Assembly (NCBI RefSeq): GCF_905147045.1
Contig: NC_065894.1
Location: 10,763,501-10,827,500 of the forward strand
Length of the DNA: 64,000 nucleotides
Direction: 5' to 3'
From: Nymphalis io
Lineage: Eukaryota > Arthropoda > Insecta > Lepidoptera > Nymphalidae
Numbering within the stretch: position 1 is the first letter of the stretch; each line of letters opens with the position of its first letter. Both the position numbers and the translations under genes were made by a program. The notes beneath the pieces are model-generated. The model made no database searches. It had not been told where the DNA came from and worked only from the letters and a program-made list of their open reading frames with translations. Below are positions 35,701 to 41,194 of the stretch, one piece after another.

Positions 35701-38447
35701 AGGCTAGGGATATAGTATCCTATATATATATATATATATATAAGGCAGTGTTATTTCACAAAGAATATCACAAAGAAATTTAAAAATAGAACGTCGTTTT
35801 ATTTATATTTCATGTTATACAAAGCTCGAGTATATAATATTTGAGCCATATCAATTAATGAAATTGAAATGTTAAATGCAGTTTATTTCTATCGTAACGT
35901 AAAACTATCTCAGGAATGAATTTAAATTGAATTGGTAATGAACAGAAATCTTTGACGGTTGTTAATCAATTGATACCTTTCAAATGCTTCTACGTTTAAA
36001 CTGATATTTTTATAAAGAAAATTATAAGAAAAAATAGACGCAGTTATAATAAGTTTTAGGATTCAGGTGGAATTGTCCTGATATCATAAAAAATAAATAC
36101 AAAATGTAATTAATTTATTTATCACTAGTGATAGAGCTTCGTGCAAGCTCGTCTGAGTATTTACCACCCATCAGATATTCTACCGCAAAACAGCAGTTGG
36201 TCTTGTTGTGTTCCGGTTTGAAGGGTGAGTGAGCCAGTGTAAATTACACGCACAAGGGACATTACATCTTAGTTCCCAAGGTTAGTGGCGCATTGGCGAT
36301 GTAAGCGATGGTTAACACTTCCTACAATACCAATGACCATGGGCGTTTTTGACCACTTACCATCAGGTGGTCCATATGCTCGTCCGCCTACCTATTCCAT
36401 AAAAAAAATGTAGTTATCACCGGATGTGAATGTGAGATTCTACCGAGAAGAGACGGCAGTGAACTTAATATTCATTGTTTTCCATAAGATTAAATACAAT
36501 TAAATTTATATAACTCGCAACAAAATCAACGAATACCAACCTCCATGCTTTTTATTATCTAGATAATATTTTATTGTGCAACACGCATTATTTATTAATA
36601 TGTTTTAAAATAACATTTAAATTTTTTAATTGACAAATTTAAAAGTATTTTATTTGTTTAAAAAAAGGGTTTTTGAAAAAAGTTACTACTAAGATTTTTG
36701 TCAATTCTACTCGATATCATCTATATTCCGAACATGTATCTGCTTTGCATATTTTTTATTTAAAATAGGTAGATGGTCTTCCTGATGGTCACCATCAACC
36801 AAAGACATTAGCACTGTAAGAAATATTGACATCGTCAATGCGCCGCCAACCTTGGCAACTAAGATATCATGTCCCTTGAGTCTATTACACTTGCTAACTC
36901 ACCTTACTCCTACACACCTCACTTGAATAATTAATTGGATAGAACATGTAAATAATATAAAAACATAATTAACATCCAGGGACATTATTCACACACGGCC
37001 ATCTGATCCCAAACTAAGCAGAGCTCGTACTATGGAAACCAGACAACTGATATACTGCATATACTCCTTTTCTTTTGTAAATTTTAAACGTATATAGATA
37101 ATTATAGGACTCAGGACAAACAGACATGTTTATACACACAAATGTCTGTCCTGGCTGGGAATCGAACCCACGACCTGCGACGCGAAAGGCGCGTATCTAC
37201 GAACCACGCCAACCGGCTTGGCTTCCAATATATTATTGTATTATTTTAATTTATTTTGAAATTATGGGAAGTATACTAATGTCAGAATAAAATTTATGTT
37301 TAGGAACGTTGGATGTCAGAGGGAAGATATTCATATAAAACTTAAAGCTTAGGACATTTATACCTTATATTATGATAAATTGAACCTTCATTTAAACCAT
37401 ATCACAAATAATCTTTAACTTTTATTTTAGCTGTACAGGATAATGCCAGTACACGAAGCCGACATATTATAGATATGAAAAAATATACTTACTCTACATA
37501 TGTAGATTATATTTTAATTTTCGAATAGTTTTATGTAAATTTCAAATAATACGAGGCTTAAAACAGTTGGATCTTTTCTCTCAGACGTGGCATTGGCAGA
37601 ATATTTTGCACTCAGCGTAGATACACGTCATAACAGGAAAAAAAAAAGCTGATGCAGTAATTAAACTCCCAATCGATAGCAAAACAAACCAACATATTTA
37701 ATCATTGTCATATACTTACACATATCGGTTTTAATAATTTGTTGAGTAGTAAGTATTTAATACAATATTTTTCAAAAAACGCGTAGCTACATATATATGT
37801 AGATAACCCTAATTAAAAGGGTTAATTTTATATGTAAGTAAATTAAATGATTAAAATAACACTATAAGCGAATATAGAAATGAAAATGTCATTGATATTT
37901 TTTTGTAGAATTATTCTTTAATAAAAAAAAAATACTCAAAACTCACGTAAGAACGTTTCACTCACGTGAAATATAAGAACATGATGAGTTCCATTATATA
38001 TAATAATAAATATATCACTAAACAAAAGACACGCAACAATATAGAGTACCACCGCAAGCCAGCTTTCGAAATTTCACGAGTGTTATTCGAAGCGAGTTCT
38101 TACAAAATAGCGCTGTTAAACAATATTTTATTTAATCTTTGACAAATATATATATTATCTATACTTATAAAGGTACTTAGCATGGAAATATAGTATAAGT
38201 CAATTTCTTTGAAAATAGTTAATTTTCATTACAACGTATTTCAGTCTTAGTCAAATCGTCACTTATATATTAGTACAGTCATTCAAATTACCGCTAAAAC
38301 ACTTCAATGACACATTCGTCATCCATATTCAAAAAATTATTTGTACGTAGATCTTACAACCGCAGATCGGATCTGGAGGCGTACGGGAGCTACCCTGGGG
38401 CCAACCACCACGACCCTGGCCTTCTGTGGACCGGACTGGGCCGATAG
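5683..38447 (+). CDS. Six-exon secreted prepropeptide-like gene, family not recognised
   Basis: The CDS joins 5683-5725, 24041-24251, 25340-25419, 28575-28706, 34681-34753 and 38351-38447. All introns are GT..AG, with junction phases 1, 2, 1, 1 and 2, giving one open frame of 211 residues. Residues 1 to about 16-21 form a signal peptide (MGPTAAALIVITLAG, then ATFTTA). Residues 16-85 are acidic and rich in Asp, Glu and Arg. K90-R91 is a dibasic site. It is followed by SAVATALNA and G101-R102-R103-R104-R105, an amidation plus cleavage signal. The next segment starts with Q106, which could become pyroglutamate. R165-R166 and R184-R185 are further dibasic sites. The protein ends WTGLGR, so the last 24 residues after R185 could be released with an amidated Leu. 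There is no cysteine. This layout is known from peptide-hormone precursors. I recognise no known insect peptide in it. The exon chain is seen directly; the hormone role is inferred. Introns are 18.5, 1.1, 3.2, 6.0 and 3.6 kb and full of repeats. Confidence 0.68.
6393..6580 (+). mobile_element. Lepidopteran ACTAG..TATTAT-GGA repeat (family L)
   Basis: Opens ACTAGATTTCGCCCACGTCT, continues ATCGGTTGAGAGCTTTAGCC and closes TTTATAATATTATTATGGA. This order is widespread in lepidopteran genomes and is usually assigned to non-autonomous elements. No coding is seen. Confidence 0.6.
7109..7462 (+). mobile_element. Family L repeat split by a family C insertion
   Basis: Left half: ACTAGCTTCCGCCCTTGTAT (7111 on). 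Right half: ATTCCAAATGTCATTCAATT through TATAATATTAGTAGGAAAT. The 7184-7363 segment between them is family C. Confidence 0.6.
7184..7363 (+). mobile_element. Family C GC-rich repeat
   Basis: Contains CGGTAGCATGCGAAATAAAT, GGTACCGCTGGTTTTTTAGT, GGGTATTCCGATGTTCCTGG, a CCCCCCCAC..GTGGGGG stem and an end at GCGTTTTTCTAGCG. Four more copies occur. It is probably an untranslated end of a LINE; this is inference. Confidence 0.65.
8196..8472 (+). mobile_element. Family B interspersed repeat
   Basis: Near full length: ATGGGCGACCTGATGGTAAG, CAATGCGCCACCAACCTTGG, TTATGTCCTTGTGCC, TGCTGTTTTGCGGTAGAATA and GCTTGCACAAAGCCCTACCA. Short open frames inside it are repeat-internal. Confidence 0.82.
9125..9185 (-). 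mobile_element. SINE A 3' fragment, degenerate
   Basis: CACAGCTGGGCTAGGGCATC and CTTTTGAGAA match the 3' end of SINE A in reverse; the rest is lost. Confidence 0.35.
9301..9487 (-). pseudogene. Helitron Rep-helicase, C-terminal fragment
   Basis: The minus strand reads FKRTKFPVMVSFVVTINKAQ, then EKPFMYVGMDLKE, a stop, and CFAHVSFQLHIALSRSGCSK. These match the late motifs of the Pif1-type helicase of Helitrons (TINKAQGQT and YVALSRS). One stop codon and the lost GQT show it is dead. Upstream parts are not recognisable beyond about 9640. Confidence 0.72.
9540..9645 (-). repeat. Sequence block shared with 28150-28210
   Basis: The minus strand contains AATCGCAATTCCGATTCTCT followed by GGGCGAA, nearly the same as the plus strand at 28182-28208. 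Both may derive from the same Helitron-related element; unproven. Confidence 0.4.
10170..10405 (+). mobile_element. Family L repeat, 3' part
   Basis: Contains GAAATAAAACAAACACTAAT, the ACCGTTTCTAAGATCAGCG motif and an ACAGACAAACAGACACACA run, as in family L relatives. A family C copy follows directly. Confidence 0.4.
10407..10560 (+). mobile_element. Family C GC-rich repeat
   Basis: CGGTAGCATGCGAAAGCGAT through CCAGCGTTAAAAAAAGGGAG, with a CCCCCAC..GTGGGGG stem. The A-run at the end fits a LINE-type 3' tail. Confidence 0.68.
10671..10840 (-). mobile_element. Family B interspersed repeat, partial
   Basis: Reverse orientation: GTAGAGCTTTGTGCAAGTCT through AGTTACCAAGGTTGGTGGTG and GATGTAAGGAATGGTTAATG. 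The centre has lost the TTCCGGTTTGAAGGG block and it ends in an A-run. Confidence 0.7.
10984..11284 (+). mobile_element. SINE family A with exact 14-bp target duplication
   Basis: Full-length copy flanked by ACGTAGTGCTGTAC at 10970-10983 and 11285-11298. The perfect duplication marks a fairly recent insertion and fixes the element ends. Confidence 0.92.
11299..13299. other. Prepropeptide intron 1, no feature recognised
   Basis: AT-rich intronic DNA without clear repeats or exon-like islands. A small GC-rich patch at 12080-12115 (GGAAGCCGCGCGGCTAGCTA) is unexplained. Confidence 0.5.
13300..13590 (-). mobile_element. Possible LINE 3' UTR remnant
   Basis: The minus strand ends AATAAAGTGTGTGTG and contains a GGCAG..CTGCC stem near 13533-13547, as in the 3' ends of lepidopteran LINEs. 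There is no coding part. Confidence 0.35.
13915..14290 (-). repeat. Degenerate dispersed repeat with B-like head
   Basis: The minus strand has GGAGACACACCTGATGGAAA and CACTGCCCATAAGCATC, reminiscent of a family B relative. A 91-codon frame inside it has no recognisable domain, and I do not call it a gene. Confidence 0.35.
14291..16944. other. Prepropeptide intron 1, no feature recognised
   Basis: AT-rich. Short open frames such as 15869-16069 have intron-like composition and no domain. Confidence 0.5.
16945..17145 (-). mobile_element. SINE A, degenerate
   Basis: In reverse: GAAGATTTGGAGTTTATTTA, ACACGCTGCTGCAATGCTGG and AAGCACGAGATGAGCTATAA. Heavily mutated and lacking a clean head. Confidence 0.6.
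17150..17428 (+). mobile_element. Family B interspersed repeat
   Basis: Full order present: GGCCACCTGATGGTAAGTGG through GAGCTTGCACAAAGCCCTAC and CACCAGT. It lies between two SINE A copies. Confidence 0.82.
17454..17750 (-). mobile_element. SINE family A with exact 13-bp target duplication
   Basis: Flanked by TGACTCTATTATA at 17441-17453 and 17751-17763. Full-length reverse copy with the A and B boxes at its right end. Confidence 0.92.
17964..18023. repeat. Long near-perfect hairpin, about 27-bp arms
   Basis: Left arm 17964-17990 (core CGGACTGTAA) pairs with 17996-18023 (core TTTACAGTCCG), with about two mismatches and a 5-base loop. It could be a fold-back transposon end or a small hairpin RNA; nothing decides. 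Confidence 0.75.
18118..18190 (+). mobile_element. SINE A, 5'-truncated
   Basis: Only the last 70 bases remain: ACCTTCTCCTCAAAAGGGAG through GTGGGACATTAAAAGGCTGT. The 5' truncation is typical of target-primed insertion. Confidence 0.75.
18597..18895 (+). mobile_element. SINE family A
   Basis: Full-length copy with the CGAGATGGCCTAGTGGTTAG head and CAGTGGGACATTCACAGGCT tail. Frames on both strands within it are repeat-internal. Confidence 0.9.
19107..19143. repeat. Perfect hairpin, 16-bp arms
   Basis: AAAAAAAACGGATTAA pairs exactly with TTAATCCGTTTTTTTT across a 5-base loop. Confidence 0.75.
19892..20242 (+). mobile_element. SINE family E (tRNA-headed)
   Basis: The head keeps ACCCGGAGGTCCTGGGTTCA (B box), although the A box is worn. 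The body has TGGAAGTTGGAAATGTGCCT, CTGAACTCTTTCCGGTCGTG and CACACACTTGTGCACTATAA, and it ends GGTCTGGAGGACA. Confidence 0.8.
20361..20645 (+). mobile_element. Family B interspersed repeat
   Basis: Starts TATAGAGTAGGAAGGCGAAC and runs to ACAAAGCTCTACCACCGGTA. One of the most complete copies; it shows that the family begins GGAAGGCGnACGAGCATATG. Confidence 0.85.
20889..21119 (-). mobile_element. SINE family D
   Basis: The reverse copy begins AATAATATCTTAGGATATTA and ends at GGCAAGTATCTACCAACCAC, GCCAACCAGCCC. The B box reads GGGAATCGAACC on the plus strand. Confidence 0.85.
21120..24040. other. Prepropeptide intron 1, distal part
   Basis: Mostly featureless AT-rich DNA. The 22905-23110 stretch is less AT-rich, with CACGTG and GCGACGCGACACGAGC, and could hold a leader exon or enhancer. 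No usable exon was found. Confidence 0.4.
24041..24251 (+). CDS. Exon 2 of prepropeptide gene, with readthrough stop form
   Basis: The acceptor is CCCCCAG at 24034-24040. Entry in phase 1 completes Gly15, then gives 69 codons rich in Asp, Glu, Arg, Asn and Leu (for example LEVLNLLEKPWIGL and LIRQRQDDEELK). The chosen donor is GAG|GTACGA at 24252, phase 2, which joins to exon 3 as Arg85. If this donor is ignored the frame continues only YENITTNV and stops at 24277-24279, giving a 93-residue secreted protein. Either form could be real. The spliced form is favoured because it lets exons 3 to 6 read through in frame. Confidence 0.62.
25340..25419 (+). CDS. Exon 3 of prepropeptide gene: processing sites
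   Basis: The acceptor is TTTCCTCAG and the donor G|GTAAGG. The exon is 80 bases, entering in phase 2 and leaving in phase 1. It encodes LGSEKR, SAVATALNAG, RRRR and QPTPAL. A Lys-Arg site, a nine-residue segment ending Gly followed by four arginines (amidation plus cleavage), and a Gln start together make this the clearest prohormone-like exon. Read in phase 1 directly from exon 1 it would hit a stop after 13 codons, so it needs exon 2 before it. Confidence 0.62.
25600..25735 (+). mobile_element. SINE E, degenerate
   Basis: TATAAAGCTGCAACGTGGTC, TTTAAACCCCAGGTCAGA and TTCCATCGGATCATATAAAA follow family E order. It stops at the mariner insertion. Confidence 0.45.
25743..27028 (+). mobile_element. 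Mariner (Tc1/mariner) transposon, both ends intact
   Basis: 1286 bp, flanked by TA (25741-25742 and 27029-27030). The 32-bp terminal inverted repeats at 25743-25774 (TTAGGTCCTTACATATGAAA...) and 26997-27028 match at 30 of 32 positions. It contains a broken D,D34D transposase. Confidence 0.95.
25933..26951 (+). pseudogene. Mariner transposase, inactivated
   Basis: The start MENMKYRYIYEHEFY is at 25933. Reading switches frame before VENKELKAIVEADPSQSTSE, so there is at least one early frameshift. The DNA-binding half continues KQIGKVKKLERCVPHELSES. The first catalytic Asp is present in ITCDEK, but the expected Trp codon is TAG at 26383-26385. Further frameshifts lie near 26460-26490. From 26490 the frame is open for 153 codons with the second Asp in LLHDNARPHN and the third in PTDYHLF, 34 residues apart, and it ends SGAYFD. 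The transposase cannot be made whole. The element could still be moved by a related enzyme because its ends are good. Confidence 0.92.
27143..27448 (+). mobile_element. SINE family A with 10-bp target duplication
   Basis: The head is CGAGATGGCCCAGTGGTAAG and the end ATTTACAGGCTGTTAC. ATATACTTTC flanks it at 27143-27152 and 27460-27469. Confidence 0.88.
27773..27955 (-). mobile_element. LINE 3' UTR, same family as the left-edge LINE
   Basis: The minus strand reads GGTTGCCTGGAAGAGATCGC, then a GCGAT stem, and TGTACAATAAAGTATGAAGT with an AAGTAAAGTAAAGT tail. It matches positions about 705-840 in order; no ORF remains. Confidence 0.72.
28150..28255 (+). repeat. Block shared with 9540-9645 (minus)
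   Basis: GATTCGCAATTCCGATTCTC and TGCGCGAATGAACC match the reverse complement of the 9.5-9.6 kb block. It lies about 320 bases before exon 4 of the prepropeptide gene. Confidence 0.4.
28575..28706 (+). CDS. Exon 4 of prepropeptide gene
   Basis: The acceptor is TTTTTTCAG and the donor TCTG|GTAAGT; 132 bases, phase 1 in and phase 1 out. It encodes residues 113-155, including VLNDVGSFFDSLRDNLETLA, which can form an amphipathic helix, and then a Pro/Thr/Ser-rich end. The exon is GC-rich with mostly G or C third codon positions, unlike the flanking intron. Its length is a multiple of three, so it could be skipped without a frame change. Confidence 0.66.
28745..28975 (-). mobile_element. SINE A, degenerate
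   Basis: Reverse order AGAAGTTTTGGGGTTTATTC, ACGCAGTTCCAATGTGGATC, CACGCGATGTTTTTCTTCAT and GCACGAGATGAATTATAAT. It starts some 40 bases after exon 4. Confidence 0.65.
29040..29302 (-). mobile_element. Family B interspersed repeat, degenerate
   Basis: Reverse copy: GGGTTTTGTGTAAAGCCCAT, GTTCCGGTTTGAAGGATGAG, CATCTTAATTCCCAAGGCTA and GTGGCCCATTTGCCCGTCCA. Confidence 0.7.
29278..29328. repeat. Two-step inverted repeat at the end of a B copy
   Basis: The outer arms GGCCCATTTGC (29278-29288) and GCAAATGGGCC (29318-29328) are perfect. The inner arms GTCCACC (29291-29297) and GGTGGAC (29303-29309) are also perfect. The inner TACCTGG part suggests a partly inverted duplicate of the B head. Confidence 0.6.
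30009..30308 (-). mobile_element. SINE family A
   Basis: Full-length reverse copy, GTAACAGCCTGTGAATGTCC through TTACCACTGGGCCATCTCGG. It directly abuts a SINE D copy. Confidence 0.9.
30311..30573 (-). mobile_element. SINE family D
   Basis: Begins with a TAATAATAATAATATCC tail and ends CAAGCACGCCAACCGGCCCG. Tail-to-head contact with SINE A suggests A used the A/T-rich D tail as target. Confidence 0.85.
31150..31225 (+). repeat. Family Z, copy 2 (worn)
   Basis: TTAGTTAAACAGTGATTTTT, CTATCATCATTGTTTTGATA, then AAGAGCACAGGACAT. Confidence 0.35.
31451..31735 (-). mobile_element. SINE family A, slightly degenerate
   Basis: An 8-base deletion near the 3' end (ACAGCCTATGCTGCTGGGCT) and a worn head (CCACTGGGCTATAAG). 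Otherwise full length. Confidence 0.82.
31975..32118 (-). mobile_element. Family C GC-rich repeat
   Basis: Reverse: TTTCCCCCACATGGGGGCTT, GGAATACCCATTAAAAAAAC, CAGCGGTACCCACTCCGTCT. A SINE A copy follows at 32119 with no gap. Confidence 0.65.
32119..32414 (-). mobile_element. SINE family A
   Basis: Full-length reverse copy abutting family C on its left. Confidence 0.9.
32581..32675 (-). mobile_element. Family C repeat, partial
   Basis: GAACATCGGAACACCCACTA through TTGCTTTCGCATGCTACCGT, the core of family C in reverse. The stem half is missing. Confidence 0.62.
32676..34194. other. Prepropeptide intron 4, no gene
   Basis: A short CTAACCTAACCTA run lies at about 32678-32712, and a (TA)n at 33181. 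The rest is plain AT-rich DNA. Confidence 0.5.
33181..33202. repeat. (TA)n microsatellite
   Basis: Eleven TA units in a row. Confidence 0.9.
34195..34285 (+). repeat. Family Z, copy 3
   Basis: TTTCGCTCTTTCTATCATTA, TTGATTTGACATTCGCAAGA, AGAAGACAGCAT: closest to copy 1. Confidence 0.55.
34681..34753 (+). CDS. Exon 5 of prepropeptide gene: Gly/Ser run and Arg-rich stretch
   Basis: The acceptor is TTTGTCGTAG and the donor ATCAG|GTGGGC; 73 bases, phase 1 in and phase 2 out. It encodes GGGSGSGIRRLHALRPLRPT and then GNI. R165-R166 is a possible convertase site after the flexible Gly/Ser linker. Because 73 is not a multiple of three, skipping this exon changes the reading frame of the last exon. 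Confidence 0.6.
34754..36127. other. Prepropeptide intron 5, proximal part
   Basis: AT-rich DNA with one TA microsatellite; nothing else recognised. Confidence 0.5.
35721..35742. repeat. (TA)n microsatellite
   Basis: Eleven TA units. Confidence 0.9.
36128..36401 (-). mobile_element. Family B interspersed repeat
   Basis: Reverse copy from ATAGAGCTTCGTGCAAGCTC to CATATGCTCGTCCGCCTACC and TATTCCATAAAAAAAA. Complete order with an A-run at the end. Confidence 0.82.
36763..36908 (+). mobile_element. Family B repeat, 5' half
   Basis: AAATAGGTAGATGGTCTTCC, CTGATGGTCACCATCAACCA and AATGCGCCGCCAACCTTGGC. It ends where the AACTCACC block begins. Confidence 0.65.
36970..37220 (-). mobile_element. SINE family D
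   Basis: Reverse copy from CATCCAGGGACATTATTCAC to CGAACCACGCCAACCGGCTT. The head with B box is intact (GGGAATCGAACCC). Confidence 0.84.
38351..38447 (+). CDS. Exon 6 (last) of prepropeptide gene: C-terminal amidated peptide
   Basis: The acceptor is TTTGTACGTAG and the first base completes Arg180. The exon encodes SYNRR and then a 24-residue segment starting SDLEAYGSYPGANHH, ending GLLWTGL-Gly-Arg and TAG at 38445-38447. After cleavage at R184-R185 and removal of the final Arg, Gly210 would donate the amide. A second acceptor, CGCAG at 38361-38365, is 15 bases downstream in the same frame and would remove SYNRR. The 3' UTR follows; AATAAA at 39218-39223 is one possible poly(A) signal. Confidence 0.6.
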
Positions 38448-40179
38448 GCGCCACGGCCTCATCCACTTGCATAAAAACACGGAATTCACCGTCGATTGTA
38501 CGACACGTGCTCCTGATTATTTATCAAACTCGAGATTCTTAACAAAGGATTACTTTAAGCGTAGATTTTTAAATTATAAATGTATGCCAGGATGTGTTTA
38601 CATCAAATGTAAAAAACATAGGAAAGGTTGCAAAGAAGTATACAGGTCGCAAAGACCCCCAGTACTCACTGGCTATATGCATAAATGGTAATAACGATAT
38701 ATTATGATAACTTAGTATTGGCATCGCTAAACAATCGTTAATTCTAAACAAGTTTGTATTATATAAGAGGGGAAACATTACCCTTTGAATTAATATAAGA
38801 TTCTTATCTATATTTCCAGTAATCTTATCGATTTCTATGCTTGTTTTAAGCGTGATGTATTCTAATTAATGTTTTATATTGTACAGTCCATTTCAATTGA
38901 ATTTTACTTATGATAATCCAATAATTTGGAAATGTACTTTTATATTTTCCTTTTAGTAAAGGCAAAGGTGATGCACCATAAAGCCTACTTTATTATTTAA
39001 TCTTTTATTCTTTATTACATACTTAAAATATAAAATGCAATTAAAATACTTTAAATAATATTTTTTTATGAAAAAAAATGTTTATTGTAAAAATTCTATT
39101 GAAATGAACTATAATTTTATGTAATCGTGTATTTAATTACTTTATATATACGAATTGTATGACATATTTAAGATTTTGATCTCAATTTCTAGTCAATTTA
39201 GATGTAACTTTCTCTGTAATAAATATAATTGTTATGTACTTATGTTTTAATGTAAATATACCACATCCATTTATTTATTTTTGCTTTCGTTATAAAATAT
39301 TTACCAAAAAATATTATTAAACATTTAACTCTGGGGAAATTAAATACTACGGATTTTCCGGACTTAATGAAATTAAATATGCATTAATAAAGAATTGAAT
39401 AATTTAAACCATAATAGCAATTTACCTTTTTATTGATACAAACTGTTGTTTTTACTTCATCTACCTAAGTTGAACCATGATTAAATTATTTCAGTAGCTT
39501 CTTAAGACGGCAGAAGAGTACAATGACCACAGATAATAAAATACAAGAATTTTAGGTATGCAGAAACGAATTACCCATAGACAAACTATAATGAACTTAT
39601 AATTTTATATGTTATAGAACAGATATAATAAAATACTTAATTTTTAATTAAATATATTTTATAATAATTGCGAATTTGAGTCTAATTTCCTTTAAATGCA
39701 TGGGTAGTTTTAAAACAAAACTTATGTATAAAACCTTTTTCATCAAAAATAATATAATATATCGGTTTATTTTAAACAAGTTATAGCTAAATAAAGTTCT
39801 TATTTATTCTTTTTAAGTTGTATATAATTTAGTTTGTATATAGTAAATGGATACTTGGATAGATATTTTAAATCATGTCACCTTAACGTGTTGTTAATAT
39901 AATTTTGTTTAAGTCACGTTTTTAAAACTATTCATAGTCGTATGATTAAATAATATCAAAAGTTTTATTAAAACAAATTAAATTATAATATGGCTAATGT
40001 CTTTTATTTAAATTTACTTACTTCACATCCTTCCATCCTATTTGAAAATAACGAATCTACTTCAACTTGTATTTTTCAAATCTTATTGCTTAAAATTCAG
40101 ATCAACGGCAATGTCAAACATTTTGAAATTAGACTTACATTATAATATTTTATATATATAATATTATATTAATATTAAA
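38448..40179. other. 3' UTR and downstream of prepropeptide gene
   Basis: Likely UTR near the exon. AATAAA occurs at 39218-39223. A frame other than the predicted one stays open to 38691 (see findings). The rest is AT-rich without recognised features. Confidence 0.4.
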
Positions 40180-40375
40180 GCTGTTGGTCCTGCTGCTGAC
40201 CTCTTTCAGTCATGTCTTATTGCTGTCTTATCGGCTTATGAGTGTGAAGTAAGAGAGGTGAACCTGTGTCTGCACACAGACTTGTCCACTATTTAGTAAT
40301 ATTTCCCGGATAGTTGGCTTGTCTCCGTTGAAAATGGCAACAATACGCAATTAGTCATTCGGACATCATTAACCA
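40180..40375 (+). mobile_element. SINE E, degenerate 3' part
   Basis: AAAGCTGTTGGTCCTGCTGC, GAGAGGTGAACCTGTGTCTG and CACACAGACTTGTCCACTAT follow the family E 3' half. Confidence 0.6.
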
Positions 40376-40719
40376 ATTTTTCAACTACCATTATACAATT
40401 CGAAACCGACCGATTACAATCTAATGATTTTAGCATTATGACTTCAATTTATCGTTAAAATATATTTTTGAAATCATTCAGATTATTAGAATTACTTTGA
40501 CCTTGGTTGCTTTGACGAAATATAACTATGGCAATTTTTTATTTATAAATAGGACAAACACTATAGAGAAGTATTTATGTATTTATAATGATAAAAATAT
40601 ATGATAATACTTATTTAAAAAAATCGATTTGTGATTTTAAAATTTGGAAAAATAACGATTTTTGTATATATGTTTATTATTATTATTAATTAAAATGTTT
40701 ATTTATATGTTTAAATAAT

Positions 40720-40790
40720 AGAAAAACCCGCGGCTTCGCCAGTCAGGAATTCAGTTTGTGACGAAAATCCTTAATTTAGTAGGTAGCGGA
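40720..40790 (+). mobile_element. Family L fragment
   Basis: AAAACCCGCGGCTTCGCCAG is the typical opening of this family; the rest is eroded. Confidence 0.35.
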
Positions 40791-40901
40791 CATCATTTTT
40801 TTTTTTGGAAAATCACATATAGCCATATTAACTCAAAAGAGGCAGTTATTTTGAAATAATAGACAAACACTTCAATTATATTTAGTTTTATTTATACACA
40901 A

Positions 40902-41194
40902 GCCAAGATGGCCTAGTGGTTAAAACGCGTGTATCTTAACCAATGATCGTAGGTTCAAGCCCAAGCACCACTGACTATTCATGTGCTTCATTTGTGTTTA
41001 TAATTCATCTCGTGATTGACAGTGAAGGAAAACATCGTGAGGAAACTTGCGTGTGTCTAATTTCATTGAAATTCTGTCACATGTGTATTATACCAACCCG
41101 AATTGGAGCAGCGTGGTGGAATAAGCTCCAAAACCTTCTCCTCAAAAGGGAAAAGAGGCCTTAGCCCAGCTGTGGGAAATTAACAGGCTGTTAC
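40902..41194 (+). mobile_element. SINE family A, moderately diverged
   Basis: The head is GCCAAGATGGCCTAGTGGTT and the tail GCTGTGGGAAATTAACAGGC. A small deletion lies in the B-box region (TTCAAGCCCAAGCACC). Confidence 0.85.
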
